Of a stretch of DNA of 7,681 bases, positions 6,849 through 7,681 are shown piece after piece; the stretch's first letter is position 1, and each line of letters begins with the position of its first letter. Position numbers and translations under genes: made by a program. Below the pieces are notes generated by a model, which did no database searches, was not told the DNA's origin, and worked only from the letters and a program-made list of their open reading frames with translations. The stretch comes from PZPK01 sp047628385. GTDB taxonomy: Bacteria > Pseudomonadota > Gammaproteobacteria > Pseudomonadales > Oleiphilaceae. Location of the stretch: the NCBI GenBank assembly GCA_047628385.1, contig JBLHVH010000172.1, positions 1 to 7,681 of the forward strand. Direction: 5' to 3'.

Positions 6849-6945
6849 CCCTAATATAAAACCGCTGATCAATTATTTATATGAGATAGCTAAATTTCGT
6901 TGAACTCATCGGAAAAAATTAAGCGTAAGCTATTCTTTTAAGCTT

Positions 6946-6988
6946 ATAATAGCATTGTTTTTTTTGTCTGAATGTGCGTTACCACACA
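6946..6988 (-). promoter_or_regulatory. Promoter of the psiE-like gene: shared operator plus -10
   Basis: On the minus strand the box TGTGTGGTAACGCACA (6988 to 6973) is followed after 21 bases by TATTAT (6951 to 6946), a 5/6 match to the -10 consensus. The predicted start is an A on the minus strand at 6939. The spacer contains a run of eight A's and there is no recognisable -35. Centre at -41.5, as in the other three promoters. A TATAAT on the plus strand (6945-6950) overlaps this -10 but has no gene downstream. Confidence 0.66.
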
Positions 6989-7008
6989 TTGAAAAAAGAT
7001 CTTTCATT

Positions 7009-7043
7009 TTATTAATCATTACTTATTAATCATTACTTATTAA
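7009..7043. repeat. 14-bp tandem repeat, 2.5 copies
   Basis: TTATTAATCATTAC occurs at 7009-7022 and 7023-7036, followed by a partial copy TTATTAA at 7037-7043. It lies about 20 bases upstream of the operator of the psiE-like promoter. It may be an AT-rich upstream element or a slippage-prone repeat. Confidence 0.75.
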
Positions 7044-7305
7044 CAATATATACCCGTTCCACTTGATGATGCTTTTTTCGGGAAGTCAGAGCGATTCATA
7101 ATCAAGACACATTACTTTATTAAGGATCATTTAGGGGGGGATCGTGTATTCTCTAATAAAATACAGCCATATAGCGTCCTTAAAAAGAAATACAACACAG
7201 CAAATGATTTACTAAGCCTTTCCCAAAGGGCTCGCTTAATAAGTGCTTTATGCTACGTTATTGATTTCAATCAAGGGGTAATCATTCTCTTCAATCAATG
7301 ACGTT
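7044..7305. other. Non-coding stretch between the tandem repeat and the second regulator
   Basis: No credible reading frame with a ribosome-binding site is present on either strand. The stretch contains a run of seven G's (7134-7140) flanked by GGATC-like bases, a short imperfect CCTTT/AAAGG hairpin near 7218-7230 without a T tract, and the FNR-type box at 7261-7274. I see no clear terminator for the regulator ending at 7306. Confidence 0.5.
7261..7274. promoter_or_regulatory. Perfect FNR/ANR-type box
   Basis: TTGATTTCAATCAA matches TTGAT-N4-ATCAA at all ten fixed positions, the consensus for the oxygen-responsive FNR/ANR regulators. Its right half, TTCAATCAA, recurs at 7290-7298, 24 bases on. 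It lies just past the 3' end of the regulator gene ending at 7306. I find no good -10 at the class II distance on either strand (the minus strand has TAAGCG there), so the controlled transcript is unclear and the site could be fortuitous. Confidence 0.4.
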
Positions 7306-7681
7306 TTATGAATGGTAATCGACTTTTGTTTTTCTATGAGATAGCAAGCGGTCACTTTCTTTTTTCACTACGGCGTAACATTCACAACTCAATTGTTCGA
7401 GTTTCTGCCTATCTAACACGGTAATATGACCGCGATGATAATCAATCACGCCAAGTTTCTGTAATTTCCCGGCCGCTTCGGTCACACCTTCCCTTCGCAC
7501 GCCTAACATATTAGCAATAAGCTCCTGAGTCATAGTAAGGTTTCTGTCTGGTAGACGGTCAAGAGACAATAAAAGCCAACGGCACAATTGCTGATCAATA
7601 GTATGATGACGGTTACACACCGCTGTCTGTGACATTTGAGTAATCAGTGATTGTGTATAACGTAGCATTAGGTCTAGCAAT
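7306..7681 (-). CDS. Crp/Fnr-family transcriptional regulator, C-terminal part, cut by the window edge
   Basis: The visible 125 codons hold the end of the dimerisation helix and the winged helix-turn-helix of a Crp/Fnr regulator. The 5' part with the effector-binding β-roll lies beyond the window; the TTG at 7678-7680 is an internal leucine codon, not a start. Counting from that codon, NRHHTIDQQLCRWLLLSLDR (23-42) precedes the helix-turn-helix TMTQELIANMLGVRREGVTE (49-68), the wing at 79-88 (IDYHRGHITV) and the CECY tail motif at 99-102. The architecture matches the complete regulator at 697-1404. The recognition helix differs: RREGVTEAAGKL here against RRSGITVAAGAL there. The arginine-glutamate pair aligns with R180-E181 of E. 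coli CRP, which read TGTGA half-sites, so the two regulators may prefer different DNA. The gene ends with TAA at 7306-7308. Confidence 0.9.
   Translation of the reverse strand, partial: LLDLMLRYTQSLITQMSQTAVCNRHHTIDQQLCRWLLLSLDRLPDRNLTMTQELIANMLGVRREGVTEAAGKLQKLGVIDYHRGHITVLDRQKLEQLSCECYAVVKKESDRLLSHRKTKVDYHS

Noticed and set aside
1..7681. CRISPR array, insertion sequence, tRNA or rRNA
   Set aside because: No regularly spaced repeats, transposase, terminal inverted repeats, or tRNA/rRNA-like segments were seen.

Overview
The window is AT-rich proteobacterial DNA. The genes are gammaproteobacterial in character: a PrpD that reads very like the enterobacterial enzyme as I remember it, an NhaC-type Na+/H+ antiporter, a PsiE-family membrane protein and two Crp/Fnr regulators of the 'MLGVRR' type. 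Together with the low GC this suggests a marine or brackish gammaproteobacterium. I cannot name the genus from sequence alone.

Layout. 1-576 (+): flavodoxin-fold NAD(P)H oxidoreductase, cut or frameshifted at its 5' end. 697-1404 (-): complete Crp/Fnr regulator. 1405-1858: divergent promoter region. 1859-3346 (+): 2-methylcitrate dehydratase PrpD, standing alone without prpB or prpC. 3473-3586 (+): possible 37-residue protein. 3616-3647: bidirectional intrinsic terminator. 3712-4167 (-): small helical ferritin-like protein. 4168-4506: its leader and promoter region, carrying a perfect 18-bp palindrome. 4507-6036 (-): NhaC antiporter. 6317-6760 (-): PsiE-family protein. 6761-7305: long non-coding stretch with a promoter, a tandem repeat and a perfect FNR-type box. 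7306 to the window end (-): 3' part of a second Crp/Fnr regulator.

The most interesting result is regulatory. Four intergenic sites, upstream of the Crp/Fnr gene (697-1404), prpD, the ferritin-like gene and the psiE-like gene, share one 16-bp imperfect palindrome. Read in the direction of each gene they are TGTCTGCTAGCGCACA, TGTACGGTAACGCACA, TGTGCGCTAGCGCACA and TGTGTGGTAACGCACA. Twelve of 16 positions are invariant, and the promoter-proximal half CGCACA is identical in all four. In every case exactly 21 bases separate the box from a -10-like hexamer (TATACT, TATAAT, TACGTT, TATTAT). That puts the box centre at -41.5, the classic position of a class II Crp/Fnr activator, and none of the four has a recognisable -35. 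The simplest reading is a small regulon controlled by a Crp/Fnr protein, most likely the 697-1404 product (which would then regulate itself) or its relative at the window end. It would join PrpD, a ferritin-like protein and a PsiE protein under one signal. The antiporter gene has no such box. The signal and the purpose of the regulon cannot be read from the sequence.
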